Both the position numbers and the translations under genes were made by a program. Of a DNA stretch of 64,000 nucleotides, positions 45,149-54,862 are shown piece after piece. Each line of letters starts with the position of its first letter. The first letter of the stretch is position 1. A model generated the notes under the pieces. That model made no database searches and was not told where the DNA came from. It worked only from the letters and a program-made list of their open reading frames with translations. Source of the DNA: CAWBRY01 sp963791295 (GTDB lineage: Bacteria > Bacteroidota > Bacteroidia > Chitinophagales > Chitinophagaceae); NCBI GenBank assembly GCA_963791295.1, contig CAWBRY010000001.1, positions 124,001 through 188,000 on the forward strand, given 5' to 3'.

Positions 45149-45736
45149 TTAGAAATTCTTAAGAGGTTGAGGCTTATCAATTTTCCGGTAGTCCAGTGAA
45201 TAAATATCGTCATAGATATTCTTATTCTGATCGCTTAGATCTGTCAGCGCCTTTTTCAGCTCTTGTGCAGTCCGAAAACTGTTTCGGCGACTGGAGAAAT
45301 TTTCAGAAATGGTCTTTAATCGCAGGGTATCGTGATTTCTTTCAAATCGGGCGATATAATAAATCCGTTCCGTCTTTACCCCCGGCGATTTATGGTTGCG
45401 CGTATCAATAATGACAATCGATGATTCAATGTTCATAAACCGTTGTTCGCCGATATAGGATGTAAATCCGGTAAAATAAGCTGTGTCGGGTAGAATAATA
45501 TCTCCTTTGGCTGCCTTGCCGTACCGCACAATAGAGTAGGTTGAATCTGATTGTTTTTTTATGTCAAGCGCTTCAATTCCAAAAAAATCGCTTCCGTCTT
45601 TAATGATGCCGTACCAATAGCCCAGCAGACTTGTATCGACGGGTTCAACGGGAGATGATTCCAATGGCACCGGCGATTCATAGGGACAGGCGGAGAGGAT
45701 GAAAGAAATAGGAAGTAGCCAAAATAATTTGCGCAT
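45149..45736 (-). CDS. Hypothetical lipoprotein
   Basis: 195 residues from the ATG at 45736; the frame is open further upstream, but only this start opens directly on a lipoprotein signal (MRKLFWLLPISFILSAC, Cys17). The mature part shows LLGYWYGIIKDGSDFFGIEAL and a series of short beta strands followed by a helical C-terminus rich in Asn, Asp and Lys. This recalls small lipocalin-like lipoproteins, but I do not recognise the family. It faces the M23 peptidase gene across a 147-base divergent gap. Confidence 0.65.
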   Translation of the reverse strand: MRKLFWLLPISFILSACPYESPVPLESSPVEPVDTSLLGYWYGIIKDGSDFFGIEALDIKKQSDSTYSIVRYGKAAKGDIILPDTAYFTGFTSYIGEQRFMNIESSIVIIDTRNHKSPGVKTERIYYIARFERNHDTLRLKTISENFSSRRNSFRTAQELKKALTDLSDQNKNIYDDIYSLDYRKIDKPQPLKNF

Positions 45737-45883
45737 TCTAAAATTTAAAAAAAGATACGATTTTACCCACCTCAAAACGAAATTCTATTTTGATTTGATT
45801 TGATTCCCTTCATAAAAATATTGTTTATTCATTTAATCTACAGAGGTGGCTATGACGTAAGTAAGCGTTGCTTATTTTTGCAG

Positions 45884-47689
45884 ATGCAGCCTAAGGCTTT
45901 AATCCTGCTTTATTTTATTATTTCGATACAGTTACTGTCTGCGCAAACACCTTCCTATCCTAAATTTTATTTTCGCAATCCTTTGCGCATACCCATGCAA
46001 TTGGTAGCCAATTTTGGCGAGTTGCGGCCCAATCACTGGCATATGGGGTTGGACATACGGACCAATCAAAAAGAAAACCAGTCTGTTTATTCCGCTGCCG
46101 CCGGATATATTACTCACGTTGGTATTCGGCCACAGAGTTTTGGGCGATACATTATTATTAACCATCCCAACGGCCTTTCGACATTATATGCGCATTTGAA
46201 TAATTTCTTCTATGAATTGGAACAATATGTAAAAGAGCAACAGTATAATGAAGAATCCTGGGCGGTTGAATTGGATCTACCGAAAAATCGCTTTCTGGTC
46301 GCTGCGGGCCAGTTTATCGCTTACAGTGGGAACACAGGCGGTTCGCAGGGGCCTCATCTGCATTTCGAAATAAGGGACACCAAATCGGGAAAATGTCTGA
46401 ACCCTCTTCTGTTCAATTTTCCCATAAAGGACAACGTGCCTCCAACCATTGTAAGATTGGCCAGCTACGACCGCGACTATAGTGTATTTGAGCAAACGCC
46501 TGAGGTTTATTTGGTAAAAACGACGGATAGTGGATACGTTCTTGCTAATAATCCGGTGATCCGTACCGGCGCAAAGAAATTGAGTTTTGCGATACAGGCC
46601 TTTGACCGGATGACAGGATCCGCTAATCCCAACGGGATATACGCAGCCAATATATCCTATGATGGCACTCCTGTGGGCGGGTTTGTTCTTGATAGCATCG
46701 ATTACGACGCTACTCAGTATTTAAATGCTCATATTGATTATCCCTATCGCTTCAATGGAGGCGTTTATTTACAGCACCTAACCCATTTGCCGGGAGACCA
46801 GGGACTGATTTATTGGATAAATGACAGAGACGGATTGATTCATTTATCTGACACGAATGTCCACCGGATCCGAATCGATGTAAGGGATGCAAATTCAAAT
46901 ACGTCGCAACTCAATTTTAGTCTTCAATATGTGGACAGCCTGGCTACTCTTTCCAGGACTGATTCCAACGTGGTAGAAAATGTTCACCGGCATTTTCTTC
47001 CCAGGCAAAAGAACGAGTTAATAAAACCAGACTTTGAAATATATCTTCCCGTCGATTGCCTTTATGATAGCATACAGCCACTTTATTTCCGCAATAATTC
47101 ATCGCTACCCTATGCGGTGAGCGCCTTGCACCGGCTGAATGATGCATCGATACCCATTCATGATGACATTGTTGTTCGGCTAATGCCTGATCGGCCAATT
47201 ATGGATAGCTGGAAAGATAAATTGTTGATCCAAAGAAATTACCGGAATAGCAACAGTATCCGGAGAGCTCGATGGGAAAGCGACAGCACTGGCAAAGGCG
47301 TATGGCTGACTGCAAAGTTTGGTGACCTTGGTAGTTTTCAGGCATTTGTCGATACGATACCACCATATATAAATGAACCAGGCACCGGAGATACCATTGA
47401 TCTCAGCAAGCAGACAAAAATTGTTCTTGAGCCTCGGGACAATTTTAATGAAATCCGGAATTTTCGCGCTGAATTAGATAGCCAGTGGATCTGTTTTACC
47501 AACGATAAGGGCCGTAATTGGACCTATGAATTTGACGATCGTTGGAGGTTTGGTGTCCATAGGTTGAAAGTATCAGTGGAAGATCTGGTCGGAAATGTAG
47601 AGACCAGGGAATGGTGGTTCAAGCGCTATCCTTATACGCCGCCGAAGAAGATTGTGAAAAAGAAACAGAAGCAGGGAAAAAAGAAGTGA
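45884..47689 (+). CDS. M23 family metallopeptidase
   Basis: 602 residues from ATG 45884 (MQPKALILLYFIISIQLLSA, a signal peptide); the frame is open upstream from 45800 but that part lacks signal character. The LytM-like domain is N-terminal: HWHMGLDIRT with the first His and Asp ligands, then YAHL and GPHLHFEIRD with the remaining His residues. About 400 residues of beta-rich repeats follow, with no known catalytic motif. It probably cuts peptidoglycan cross-links or serves as a scaffold in the periplasm or at the surface. The extended C-terminus is typical of Bacteroidota M23 proteins. Confidence 0.88.
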   Translation: MQPKALILLYFIISIQLLSAQTPSYPKFYFRNPLRIPMQLVANFGELRPNHWHMGLDIRTNQKENQSVYSAAAGYITHVGIRPQSFGRYIIINHPNGLSTLYAHLNNFFYELEQYVKEQQYNEESWAVELDLPKNRFLVAAGQFIAYSGNTGGSQGPHLHFEIRDTKSGKCLNPLLFNFPIKDNVPPTIVRLASYDRDYSVFEQTPEVYLVKTTDSGYVLANNPVIRTGAKKLSFAIQAFDRMTGSANPNGIYAANISYDGTPVGGFVLDSIDYDATQYLNAHIDYPYRFNGGVYLQHLTHLPGDQGLIYWINDRDGLIHLSDTNVHRIRIDVRDANSNTSQLNFSLQYVDSLATLSRTDSNVVENVHRHFLPRQKNELIKPDFEIYLPVDCLYDSIQPLYFRNNSSLPYAVSALHRLNDASIPIHDDIVVRLMPDRPIMDSWKDKLLIQRNYRNSNSIRRARWESDSTGKGVWLTAKFGDLGSFQAFVDTIPPYINEPGTGDTIDLSKQTKIVLEPRDNFNEIRNFRAELDSQWICFTNDKGRNWTYEFDDRWRFGVHRLKVSVEDLVGNVETREWWFKRYPYTPPKKIVKKKQKQGKKK

Positions 47690-47722
47690 TGAAAATGGAT
47701 CGACCGTATTAAAATATAAACC

Positions 47723-48217
47723 ATGGCAACAAAAAAATCTCCTCCTCCCAGAGTTCTAAGTCTTCATGAAGGTGATAAGGCTCCGGCATTCACGGGAATA
47801 GATCAGAATGGAAAAAAAGTTTCATTGTCCGATTATATCGGCAAGAAAGTAGCTTTGTATTTCTATCCGGAAGATGACACGCCCACCTGCACCATACAGG
47901 CTTGCAATCTTCGGGATAATTATGGGCTCTTAAAGAAAAATGGTTTCGTCGTTATCGGGGTGAGTCCGGATGATAGCAACAAGCATAAAAAATTTGAAAC
48001 CAAATTTGATCTGCCCTTCACATTGATCGCTGATTCCAAGCATACGATATTGGAAAAATATGGTGTATGGGGTCAAAAATTGATGTTTGGTCGTTTATAT
48101 ATGGGTGTTTGGCGCATTACTTTTGTTATCGATAAGAAAGGAACTATCCGCAAGATTTTCCAACGTCCTAAGAACAAAGCCCATGCGCAGGAAATCATCG
48201 AGGCGCTGCCAGGATAG
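47723..48217 (+). CDS. bcp: Thioredoxin-dependent thiol peroxidase (Bcp/PrxQ type)
   Basis: 164 residues. The peroxidatic Cys56 lies in DDTPTCTIQACNLRDNYG, with Cys61 five residues later as the resolving residue, the arrangement of PrxQ-type enzymes. The motif usually reads TPGCTxEAC; here Gly is replaced by Thr. It reduces hydrogen and organic peroxides using thioredoxin. No signal peptide is present, so it is cytoplasmic. It follows the M23 gene by 33 bases. Confidence 0.93.
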   Translation: MATKKSPPPRVLSLHEGDKAPAFTGIDQNGKKVSLSDYIGKKVALYFYPEDDTPTCTIQACNLRDNYGLLKKNGFVVIGVSPDDSNKHKKFETKFDLPFTLIADSKHTILEKYGVWGQKLMFGRLYMGVWRITFVIDKKGTIRKIFQRPKNKAHAQEIIEALPG

Positions 48218-48306
48218 ATCGAGCTAATATTTTAATTTTTAGCTTGTTAAGGCAACTAATTTTTTTAAATAACCGATTTATTTGTTCAATTAAAACCCCG
48301 CCTATC

Positions 48307-49344
48307 ATGAGGAATCTAATTGGTGTAGCTGCTGTTCTTTTGACTCTTCACGCCAGCGCGCAGGATAGTACAATGAACAGCCTGACAACGGATATGGATA
48401 AGCCCGCTTCCGAAAAGAAAAAAGTGGTAAGAATTTTTGAATCGGAAAGATTGATCAATGCGAATACAACCGAAGTGGTTGGGAGAGGAAAGATGGACTT
48501 CAAGGTGACGCACAATTTCGAAGACATTGCCGGGGATAACGGCGGCATTCGAAATTTCTTCGGCCTCGATAATAGCACGGATATCCGGATCGGATTTCAT
48601 GTTGGCTTGACTGATCGTCTCACCTTTTCTGCGGCAAGAGCAAAAGGAGGTGGTCCCACTAAAACTTATTTATCCCAGCTATACGAGGTGGGTCTGAAGT
48701 ATCAATTGATGCGACAACTTGAAAATGATCCGAGCCATCCCATTTCCGTAACCTTGTTTGCAAGCAATGTAATTTCCACTCGCGGCTCAGGCTTTGATCC
48801 GCCCAGGGATCTAGCCGGCAACACAACCGATACGGCTCTAAATTATCCTTACGCTTTCCAGGATTTTGGCGATCGTATGGGACAGGTAGTACAGGCCATC
48901 ATTGCAAAAAAAATAAATAAAGTAAGTCTCTTACTGAATTTTACGGTTGTGCATCAGGGTTATGTTCCCTTGCACGATCAACAGACCATTGCAGCCGTAG
49001 GCGGCGCCATTCGTCTGCCTCTTGGCAAAAGCGTCAACCTGATCGTGGATTATTTCCATCCTTTCCGTTCAAAGGCCAGCAGGGATTATTTCAAGTCAAC
49101 TGACTTTACCTTTAACCCCCCCAATGATATTGATAAGAATAACGTTGCCCTCAAATTCTATGATCCATTGGGAATTGGATTTGAGATCATCACGGCGGGT
49201 CACGTGTTCCACCTGAATTTTACCAATTCAATCGAAATCCTCGAGAGCCGCTTTATTCCATATACATCGCGCTCATGGGGAAAAGGCGAATTCCGCTGGG
49301 GCTTTAATCTTTCGAGGATATTTGCGCTTTGGAGAACTAACTAG
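48307..49344 (+). CDS. DUF5777 family beta-barrel protein
   Basis: 345 residues from ATG 48307 (MRNLIGVAAVLLTLHASAQ, signal peptide). Repeated amphipathic strands (MDFKVTHNFEDI, DIRIGFHVGLTDRLTFSAARA, SVTLFASNVIST, VSLLLNFTVVHQG, VNLIVDYFHPF) and the final GEFRWGFNLSRIFALWR suggest an outer-membrane barrel. The segment NFFGLDNSTDIRIG is typical of the family. Function is unknown. It follows the peroxiredoxin gene by 89 bases. Confidence 0.8.
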   Translation: MRNLIGVAAVLLTLHASAQDSTMNSLTTDMDKPASEKKKVVRIFESERLINANTTEVVGRGKMDFKVTHNFEDIAGDNGGIRNFFGLDNSTDIRIGFHVGLTDRLTFSAARAKGGGPTKTYLSQLYEVGLKYQLMRQLENDPSHPISVTLFASNVISTRGSGFDPPRDLAGNTTDTALNYPYAFQDFGDRMGQVVQAIIAKKINKVSLLLNFTVVHQGYVPLHDQQTIAAVGGAIRLPLGKSVNLIVDYFHPFRSKASRDYFKSTDFTFNPPNDIDKNNVALKFYDPLGIGFEIITAGHVFHLNFTNSIEILESRFIPYTSRSWGKGEFRWGFNLSRIFALWRTN

Positions 49345-49361
49345 ATGCCTGATTCGGGTTT

Positions 49362-49421
49362 ATTATTGATTATTGATTATTGTTTGCGACGACCAAATAA
49401 TCAAAGAATCAGTAATCAATT
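49362..49421. repeat. Imperfect AT-rich inverted repeat between convergent genes
   Basis: TTATTGATTATTGATTATTG is followed after a short GC-containing loop by CAAATAATCAAAGAATCAGT and AATCAAT, an imperfect inverted copy. Its place between convergent genes suits a bidirectional terminator or simple sequence repeat. Confidence 0.45.
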
Positions 49422-49431
49422 AAAGTAATAA

Positions 49432-50241
49432 TTAGCTAACCCACTCAATTTGCCCAAATTCAAAAGCCTCTTCGATCGCATGATGTGTGATCAGCTGTCC
49501 TGATTCAGAGACTCCCTTCACGACGGCTTCAAAGACGCGACTGCCTTTTTTCAACTTTACTTTTTCATTTTTTTTATAAAGGTGTTGCAGGTATTGGGAA
49601 TAGAGAGAGTCAAATCCTTCGCTTTTAAGTCGCTCGAAATAATCGTCGAAAATGGCGCATAGTTCCCTCGCCAATTCAAGGGGATTAAAGGAGTTTCCCG
49701 TTATCTGTTGTAATGAAATTGCCCTGGATAGATGGGAAGGAAAAACCCGCTGGTTAATGTTGAGGCCAATGCCCACAATAGCCCATGGCCAGTCATTCAA
49801 TTTCTCCTGATTTAAGGCGGGCGATGAGCCTCTGACCACTGATTCGATGAGGATACCCCCTGCCTTTCTGTCCTGCCAGTAAATATCATTGGGCCATTTG
49901 ATCTTCGCCTGGTCGCCCGCATAGCCAACGATAAGTTGATGCGCGGAAAGGGCCACCGCAACGATGAGCTTGAATTGGTCGGAAAGCTTTAATGGGGTTG
50001 GATCTATTACAATGCTCAGCAGGATATTCGAACCTTTTTCAGATTCCCAAACCTTCGCCAGGCGGCCTTTGCCTGCAACCTGTTCATATGCGAAATAGGC
50101 TGTCCCGTGTTGTGTCAAACCTTCATTCAACAGCTTCCGGGCATAGTTGTTGGTGCTGTCAACTGATTGCAGTTCAATAATCGGCACTCCGATCGTATGG
50201 CGGGCTTGTCCGCTAAGGCTCCTTTCGGGTGGTTGTGGCAA
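49432..50241 (-). CDS. birA: Biotin--[acetyl-CoA-carboxylase] ligase
   Basis: 269 residues. The ligase core shows VDSTNNYARKLLNEG, the biotin/ATP loop GKGRLAKVWES, KIKWPNDIYWQDRKAGGIL and the C-terminal SH3-like domain (VKLKKGSRVFEAVVKGVSES). There is no N-terminal helix-turn-helix, so it is a monofunctional ligase, not a repressor. It attaches biotin to acyl-CoA carboxylase carrier proteins. It is divergent from rsfS, the typical Bacteroidota order. Confidence 0.92.
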   Translation of the reverse strand: MPQPPERSLSGQARHTIGVPIIELQSVDSTNNYARKLLNEGLTQHGTAYFAYEQVAGKGRLAKVWESEKGSNILLSIVIDPTPLKLSDQFKLIVAVALSAHQLIVGYAGDQAKIKWPNDIYWQDRKAGGILIESVVRGSSPALNQEKLNDWPWAIVGIGLNINQRVFPSHLSRAISLQQITGNSFNPLELARELCAIFDDYFERLKSEGFDSLYSQYLQHLYKKNEKVKLKKGSRVFEAVVKGVSESGQLITHHAIEEAFEFGQIEWVS

Positions 50242-50274
50242 TTAATTGCTATTTTTGACAAAGTAAATTAGTTT

Positions 50275-50293
50275 CCGGTAAACTGGTTACCGG
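50275..50293. other. Small inverted repeat in the birA/rsfS divergent gap
   Basis: CCGGTAA and TTACCGG flank a 5-base ACTGG loop in the 172-base gap between divergent birA and rsfS. It could be an operator or chance palindrome. Confidence 0.3.
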
Positions 50294-50413
50294 TTATTGT
50301 TTGCCTGATCTTAATGGCTGGTTCCCGATTAGATTCAGTTGTTACAACCATCAGCATCTGGCGACCTGTAACTTGTAACTCTACCCTTTATACACAAAAA
50401 AGATTATAAATAT

Positions 50414-50818
50414 TTGGAACAACTGGCATTACTGACCAATCGAAAAAAGAAAAGTGCAGTCCGGTTAACGAGGAACTCAAAGATCATCAAGACCATTATT
50501 GCTGCTATCCAGGATAAAAAAGGAGAGAAGATCATTTCTTTGGATCTTCGGAAGATTAGCGAAGCGGTTGCTGATTTCTTCATAGTCTGCGAAGCCGGTA
50601 ACCAGCCCCAGATCAAAGCCATTGCCGACAACGTGCTTGAACAGGTTAGGCTTAAGTGTGATGAGAAACCATATCATCATGAGGGTTACTCAAAATTACA
50701 ATGGGTGCTGATCGATTACGTAAATGTAGTGGTTCATGTCATGCACCCGGAAAGCCGGAAATTTTACAAATTGGAGGAGATGTGGAGTGATGCCGTGACA
50801 GGAGAGCATGATGTTTAA
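50414..50818 (+). CDS. rsfS: Ribosome silencing factor RsfS
   Basis: 134 residues from TTG 50414. The DUF143 fold is clear: IIKTIIAAIQDKKGEKIISL, then KISEAVADFFIVCEAGNQPQ, KPYHHEGYSKLQWVLIDYVN and VVVHVMHPESRKFYKLEEMW. RsfS binds uL14 and blocks subunit joining under nutrient limitation. The start gives a 20-residue basic N-terminal stretch. It heads the rsfS-ftsH-LUD cluster. Confidence 0.93.
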   Translation: MEQLALLTNRKKKSAVRLTRNSKIIKTIIAAIQDKKGEKIISLDLRKISEAVADFFIVCEAGNQPQIKAIADNVLEQVRLKCDEKPYHHEGYSKLQWVLIDYVNVVVHVMHPESRKFYKLEEMWSDAVTGEHDV

Positions 50819-50894
50819 CTTAAATTTTGGCGGATGAACCCCGGATTTTGCATCTATAAATTGTTAATTAGTCTGAACACCGAGAAAATAAATT

Positions 50895-52973
50895 ATGCCA
50901 CAGGAACCCAGTAAAAGAGACGATCATAAAATTCCCCGGTTTGGCAATCGGCCGCCGGGTGAAGACCCTCAGTCTTCAAAAAAAGGTCCTCGCTTCAGTA
51001 TATATTGGATATACGCCATCATTTTCGCCGTATTGATAGGTTTTCAATTATTTGGTCCCTTCTCTCCCAACATGACCAAGATAAAATCCCTTGATTTCAG
51101 AAATATGCTGGTGAATTCAGAGGTAGATAAATACACGATCATCGATAATCGCAAGACCGTAAAAATATTTTTGACTAAGGAAGCCCAAAGGAAATATGAG
51201 GATAAGCTAAAAAGTGGTTTTTCGGGAAAGAAGAATGAAGAAGGACCGCATATGTATTTCAAGATTACCAGCGGAGATGCTTTCCAAAAGGAAATGAGTG
51301 AATTTTATAAAGCTAACCCGACTGTGAAAGAAGTCCCTTCGGAAGTAGACAATGAAAAGGACTGGTTCGGAGGTGCGCTACAATTCCTCTTACCCATCCT
51401 GCTCTTCGTCGGTCTCTGGATCCTGCTCATGCGTAAAATGGGTGGCGGTGCCGGAGGTGGTGGCGGCCCTGGCGGAATCTTCAATATAGGTAAATCCAAG
51501 GCCACGCTTTTCGACAAGGGCACGAAAGTCAATATCACTTTCGCGGATGTAGCTGGTCTGGATGAAGCAAAGGTGGAAGTGATGGAAATCGTCGACTTCT
51601 TAAAAAACCCTAAGAAATATACTAACCTTGGAGGCAAGATCCCCAAAGGTGCACTGCTGGTTGGTCCTCCCGGAACAGGTAAGACGCTTCTGGCTAAAGC
51701 CGTTGCCGGTGAGGCACAGGTTCCTTTCTTTAGCCTGAGCGGCTCTGATTTTGTTGAAATGTTTGTGGGTGTCGGTGCCAGTCGTGTTCGTGATTTATTC
51801 AAGCAGGCCAGGGAAAAGGCGCCATGTATCATATTTATAGATGAAATAGATGCGATCGGGCGTGCGAGAGGCAAGAACGTGATGATGAGCAACGATGAGA
51901 GAGAGAGCACGCTGAATCAATTGTTGGTTGAAATGGATGGTTTCGGAACGGATGTCGGCATCATTGTACTCGCCGCCACCAACCGGCCGGATGTATTGGA
52001 TACAGCATTATTAAGACCGGGTCGCTTCGATCGACAAATTTCCATTGACAAACCGGACCTGGTTGGTCGTGAGGCAATTTTTAAAGTTCATTTAAAACCT
52101 ATCAAGATATCCAAGACATTGGATATTCATAAACTGGCTGAACAAACTCCCGGTTTCGCCGGGGCCGATATTGCCAATGTATGCAATGAAGCCGCTCTGA
52201 TTGCCGCCAGGAAAGGAAAAGAAGCGGTGGACATGGAAGATTTCCAGGATGCTGTTGATCGGGTGATCGGAGGTCTGGAAAAAAAGAACAAGATCATTTC
52301 TCCCGATGAAAAGAGGATCATTGCTTATCATGAAGCCGGCCACGCGATTTGCGGTTGGTACCTGGAACACGCATATCCATTATTAAAAGTAACTATCGTT
52401 CCCAGGGGAACTGCTGCATTGGGTTATGCCCAGTATACTCCTAAGGAACAATATTTATACAATACTGATCAGCTAAACGATCAGATCTGTATGACCCTTG
52501 GCGGCAGAGCAAGCGAAGAATTATTTTTCGATAAGATATCTACCGGTGCCCAAAACGACTTGCAGCAGATCACCCGGATTGCGTATGCAATGGTGACTGT
52601 CTACGGCATGAACGACAAAGTAGGTAATATCAGTTTCTATGACCCACAGCAGGAGACGGCATTTACAAAACCTTATTCGGAAGAAACATCTAAGATAATT
52701 GACCAGGAAGTAAGAAAGCTGATCGACGTTGCCTATGAAAGGACAAAGAAACTGTTATCGGAAAAAAGAGAACAGGTGGAAAAGTTGGCTGAAGCTTTAT
52801 TGCACCGTGAAGTATTGTTCCAAAGTGATGTTGAATCCCTGATTGGAAAGCGACCATACGAAGAAAAGAAGACACTGGATGTGCAGGAAGATTCTAAGCC
52901 GAGTGAAAATGGTGAATTGTCGGCGGGAGTGCCGCCATTTGACAGCGATGTGATCAATAAGGCTTTGCCATAA
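50895..52973 (+). CDS. ftsH: ATP-dependent zinc metalloprotease FtsH
   Basis: 692 residues. Two membrane helices (about 37-55 and 163-178) bracket a periplasmic domain. The AAA+ domain has Walker A GPPGTGKT at 257-264, Walker B IIFIDEIDAIG and the SRH with NRPDVLDTALLRPGRFDRQ. The peptidase has HEAGH at about 479-483 and a later Asp ligand in NDLQQITRIA. It degrades damaged membrane proteins and regulators. A Pro-, Gly-rich N-terminus (MPQEPSKRDDHKIPRFGNRP) and a flexible C-terminus are variable. The next gene follows after 6 bases. Confidence 0.96.
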   Translation: MPQEPSKRDDHKIPRFGNRPPGEDPQSSKKGPRFSIYWIYAIIFAVLIGFQLFGPFSPNMTKIKSLDFRNMLVNSEVDKYTIIDNRKTVKIFLTKEAQRKYEDKLKSGFSGKKNEEGPHMYFKITSGDAFQKEMSEFYKANPTVKEVPSEVDNEKDWFGGALQFLLPILLFVGLWILLMRKMGGGAGGGGGPGGIFNIGKSKATLFDKGTKVNITFADVAGLDEAKVEVMEIVDFLKNPKKYTNLGGKIPKGALLVGPPGTGKTLLAKAVAGEAQVPFFSLSGSDFVEMFVGVGASRVRDLFKQAREKAPCIIFIDEIDAIGRARGKNVMMSNDERESTLNQLLVEMDGFGTDVGIIVLAATNRPDVLDTALLRPGRFDRQISIDKPDLVGREAIFKVHLKPIKISKTLDIHKLAEQTPGFAGADIANVCNEAALIAARKGKEAVDMEDFQDAVDRVIGGLEKKNKIISPDEKRIIAYHEAGHAICGWYLEHAYPLLKVTIVPRGTAALGYAQYTPKEQYLYNTDQLNDQICMTLGGRASEELFFDKISTGAQNDLQQITRIAYAMVTVYGMNDKVGNISFYDPQQETAFTKPYSEETSKIIDQEVRKLIDVAYERTKKLLSEKREQVEKLAEALLHREVLFQSDVESLIGKRPYEEKKTLDVQEDSKPSENGELSAGVPPFDSDVINKALP

Positions 52974-52979
52974 ACCAAG

Positions 52980-53615
52980 ATGAACCACTCTCCCTCCAAA
53001 GAAAATATTCTCAAAAAGATTCGTAAGGCGTTGACTCATTCAACGCCTTTACCTTTTCCGGAGAGTGAAGGAAATAATTCCATTTTCCAACCCATCAGCC
53101 AGGACCCCGAACTTGAGTTTGCAGAACAATTCACCAAACTACAGGGAAGATTTATTTATTGCATCAATCGCCAGGAAATGGCTTTTCAATTGAGCAGCCT
53201 TGTTCAAAAGCAACGATGGGAAAAGGTTTATTGCCTTGAAGCAAACCTAAGCAGCTTGTTGAATCCGCAAGTCTCCGGAAGATTGGTTAAAGACGATCTG
53301 GCCAATTGCGATGTTTCTATTACGGGCTGCGAGTGCCTCGTGGCAAGAACAGGATCCATTGTGATGAGCACCGCTCAAGCAGGTGGAAGGACAGCCAGCG
53401 TATATGCGCCGGTACATATTTGCATCGCATTCACCAACCAGGTCGTAATCGATCTGAAAGACGCATTGCAACTCGTAAAAGATAAATACGGAAATAATTT
53501 TCCTTCCCTCATCACATTTGCGACAGGTCCAAGTCGTACCGCCGACATCGAAAAGACGTTGGTTGTCGGAGTTCACGGACCAAAGGAGGTTTATGTGTTT
53601 TTGGTAGAAGCATAA
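52980..53615 (+). CDS. LUD domain protein (LutC-like)
   Basis: 211 residues. MNHSPSKENILKKIRKALTH opens a LutC-like N-terminus, and the LUD core includes DVSITGCECLVARTGSIVMS and VYAPVHICIAFTNQVV, with GPSRTADIEKTLVVGVHGPK near the end. In Bacillus LutC belongs to the lactate oxidation complex. In Bacteroidota this gene is normally found behind ftsH and not in a lut operon, so lactate use is not certain. A LutB-like gene lies at 31321-32700. Confidence 0.85.
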   Translation: MNHSPSKENILKKIRKALTHSTPLPFPESEGNNSIFQPISQDPELEFAEQFTKLQGRFIYCINRQEMAFQLSSLVQKQRWEKVYCLEANLSSLLNPQVSGRLVKDDLANCDVSITGCECLVARTGSIVMSTAQAGGRTASVYAPVHICIAFTNQVVIDLKDALQLVKDKYGNNFPSLITFATGPSRTADIEKTLVVGVHGPKEVYVFLVEA

Positions 53616-53642
53616 TTCTTTGCGCTTTAGTAATTTTATATC

Positions 53643-54068
53643 ATGACCCATTCTGGCAGACTTCATCTCTTTGTATATGGTTCTTTGCGTAGTGAATTTA
53701 AGAACCCCATGTACGAATACATCGAACGCTTTTTCACCTTTGCCGGAAAGGCTAAAGTGAAAGGAAAATTATTCGACCTGGGCGATTATTCCGCCGGCAT
53801 CTCTTGCAATGATGATTGTTTTATCACGGGGGAGTTGTATCATGCAAAGGACGAGAATGAATTTTCCTGGGCGATGGGGCAACTCGACGACTATGAAGGC
53901 ATCAAAGTGGAGAGCGGAGAAGTGCCACTATTCCGACGCGAAATGACTGAGGTTTATTTAAATGATCAGATCGATCATGCATGGATATATTGGTACAACG
54001 GCGATGTAGGCACCAGTCCTATGATTGACTCCGGGGATTTGTTTCTGTACCTTCAGCAAAAGAAATAA
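53643..54068 (+). CDS. Gamma-glutamylcyclotransferase-like (AIG2/GGCT) protein
   Basis: 141 residues. The substrate-binding loop reads HLFVYGSLRSEFKNP, and the acid residue expected in this fold lies in GQLDDYEGIK. A partial VYLNDQIDHAWIYWYNG strand closes the fold. Family members release pyroglutamate from gamma-glutamyl compounds or act on related amides; the substrate is not known. It sits between the LUD and lpxH genes, where many relatives have cdsA. Confidence 0.8.
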   Translation: MTHSGRLHLFVYGSLRSEFKNPMYEYIERFFTFAGKAKVKGKLFDLGDYSAGISCNDDCFITGELYHAKDENEFSWAMGQLDDYEGIKVESGEVPLFRREMTEVYLNDQIDHAWIYWYNGDVGTSPMIDSGDLFLYLQQKK

Positions 54069-54076
54069 ACCAGCGA

Positions 54077-54862
54077 GTGCAAATTTCCTCCGACAAAAAA
54101 ATTTATTTCCTTTCCGATTTTCATCTCGGCGCTCCCGATTATCAAAGCAGTATCGAAAGAGAAAAAATAATTGTCAACTTTTTGGAAGAAATAAGAAGGG
54201 ATGCTGCCGAAATCTTCCTGGTAGGAGATATGTTTGATTTTTGGTATGAATACAGAAGGGTAGTGCCCAAAGGTTACACGCGTTTGTTGGGTAAGCTGGC
54301 TGAACTCTCGGACGCAGGTATTCTCCTTCACTTTTTTGTAGGCAACCACGATATGTGGGTGAAAAGTTATTTTCAGAAAGAGTTGAATATGCTGGTCTAC
54401 TTTGAACCCAAAGAATTTGAAAGGAATGGTAAGACTTTCCTGGTTGGTCATGGCGACGGACTCGGTCCCGGCGATAAAGGGTATAAGCGGTTGAAAAAAC
54501 TATTTCGCAATCCCGTCAGCAAATGGCTATTCGGCATATTACCCCCTGCAGCCGGAATGGGCCTGGCTAATTATTTGAGCCGCCGCAGCCGGACACAGAC
54601 AGGTCAGGCTGAGAAATTTTTCCTGGGTGAAGAAAAGGAATGGCTCATTATCTACTGCAAGGGTGCGTTGGCGAAAAAAAAGCTTGATTTTTTTGTGTTT
54701 GGGCATAGACACCTGCCAATCGATTATCGTCTCTCAGAGGATAGCCGGTATATCAATTTGGGAGATTGGATACACTACTATACCTATGCTGTATTTGATG
54801 GTCACGGGTTGGAATTAAGATCGTATCGAGGAAAAGAAGATAAAATCATTGTTTATCCATGA
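54077..54862 (+). CDS. lpxH: UDP-2,3-diacylglucosamine diphosphatase
   Basis: 261 residues from GTG 54077. The calcineurin-like metallophosphatase motifs are all visible: FLSDFHLGAP (Asp14, His16), VGDMFDFWYEY, VGNHDMW, VGHGDGLGPGD and VFGHRHLP. LpxH removes UMP from UDP-2,3-diacylglucosamine in lipid A synthesis at the inner-membrane face. Length and motif order fit. Its stop overlaps the next gene start by 4 bases. Confidence 0.93.
   Translation: MQISSDKKIYFLSDFHLGAPDYQSSIEREKIIVNFLEEIRRDAAEIFLVGDMFDFWYEYRRVVPKGYTRLLGKLAELSDAGILLHFFVGNHDMWVKSYFQKELNMLVYFEPKEFERNGKTFLVGHGDGLGPGDKGYKRLKKLFRNPVSKWLFGILPPAAGMGLANYLSRRSRTQTGQAEKFFLGEEKEWLIIYCKGALAKKKLDFFVFGHRHLPIDYRLSEDSRYINLGDWIHYYTYAVFDGHGLELRSYRGKEDKIIVYP

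Noticed and set aside
51305..51910. 201-codon minus-strand frame inside ftsH
   Set aside because: Antisense to the AAA+ domain of ftsH; the Ser/Pro/Leu bias is that expected of the reverse complement.
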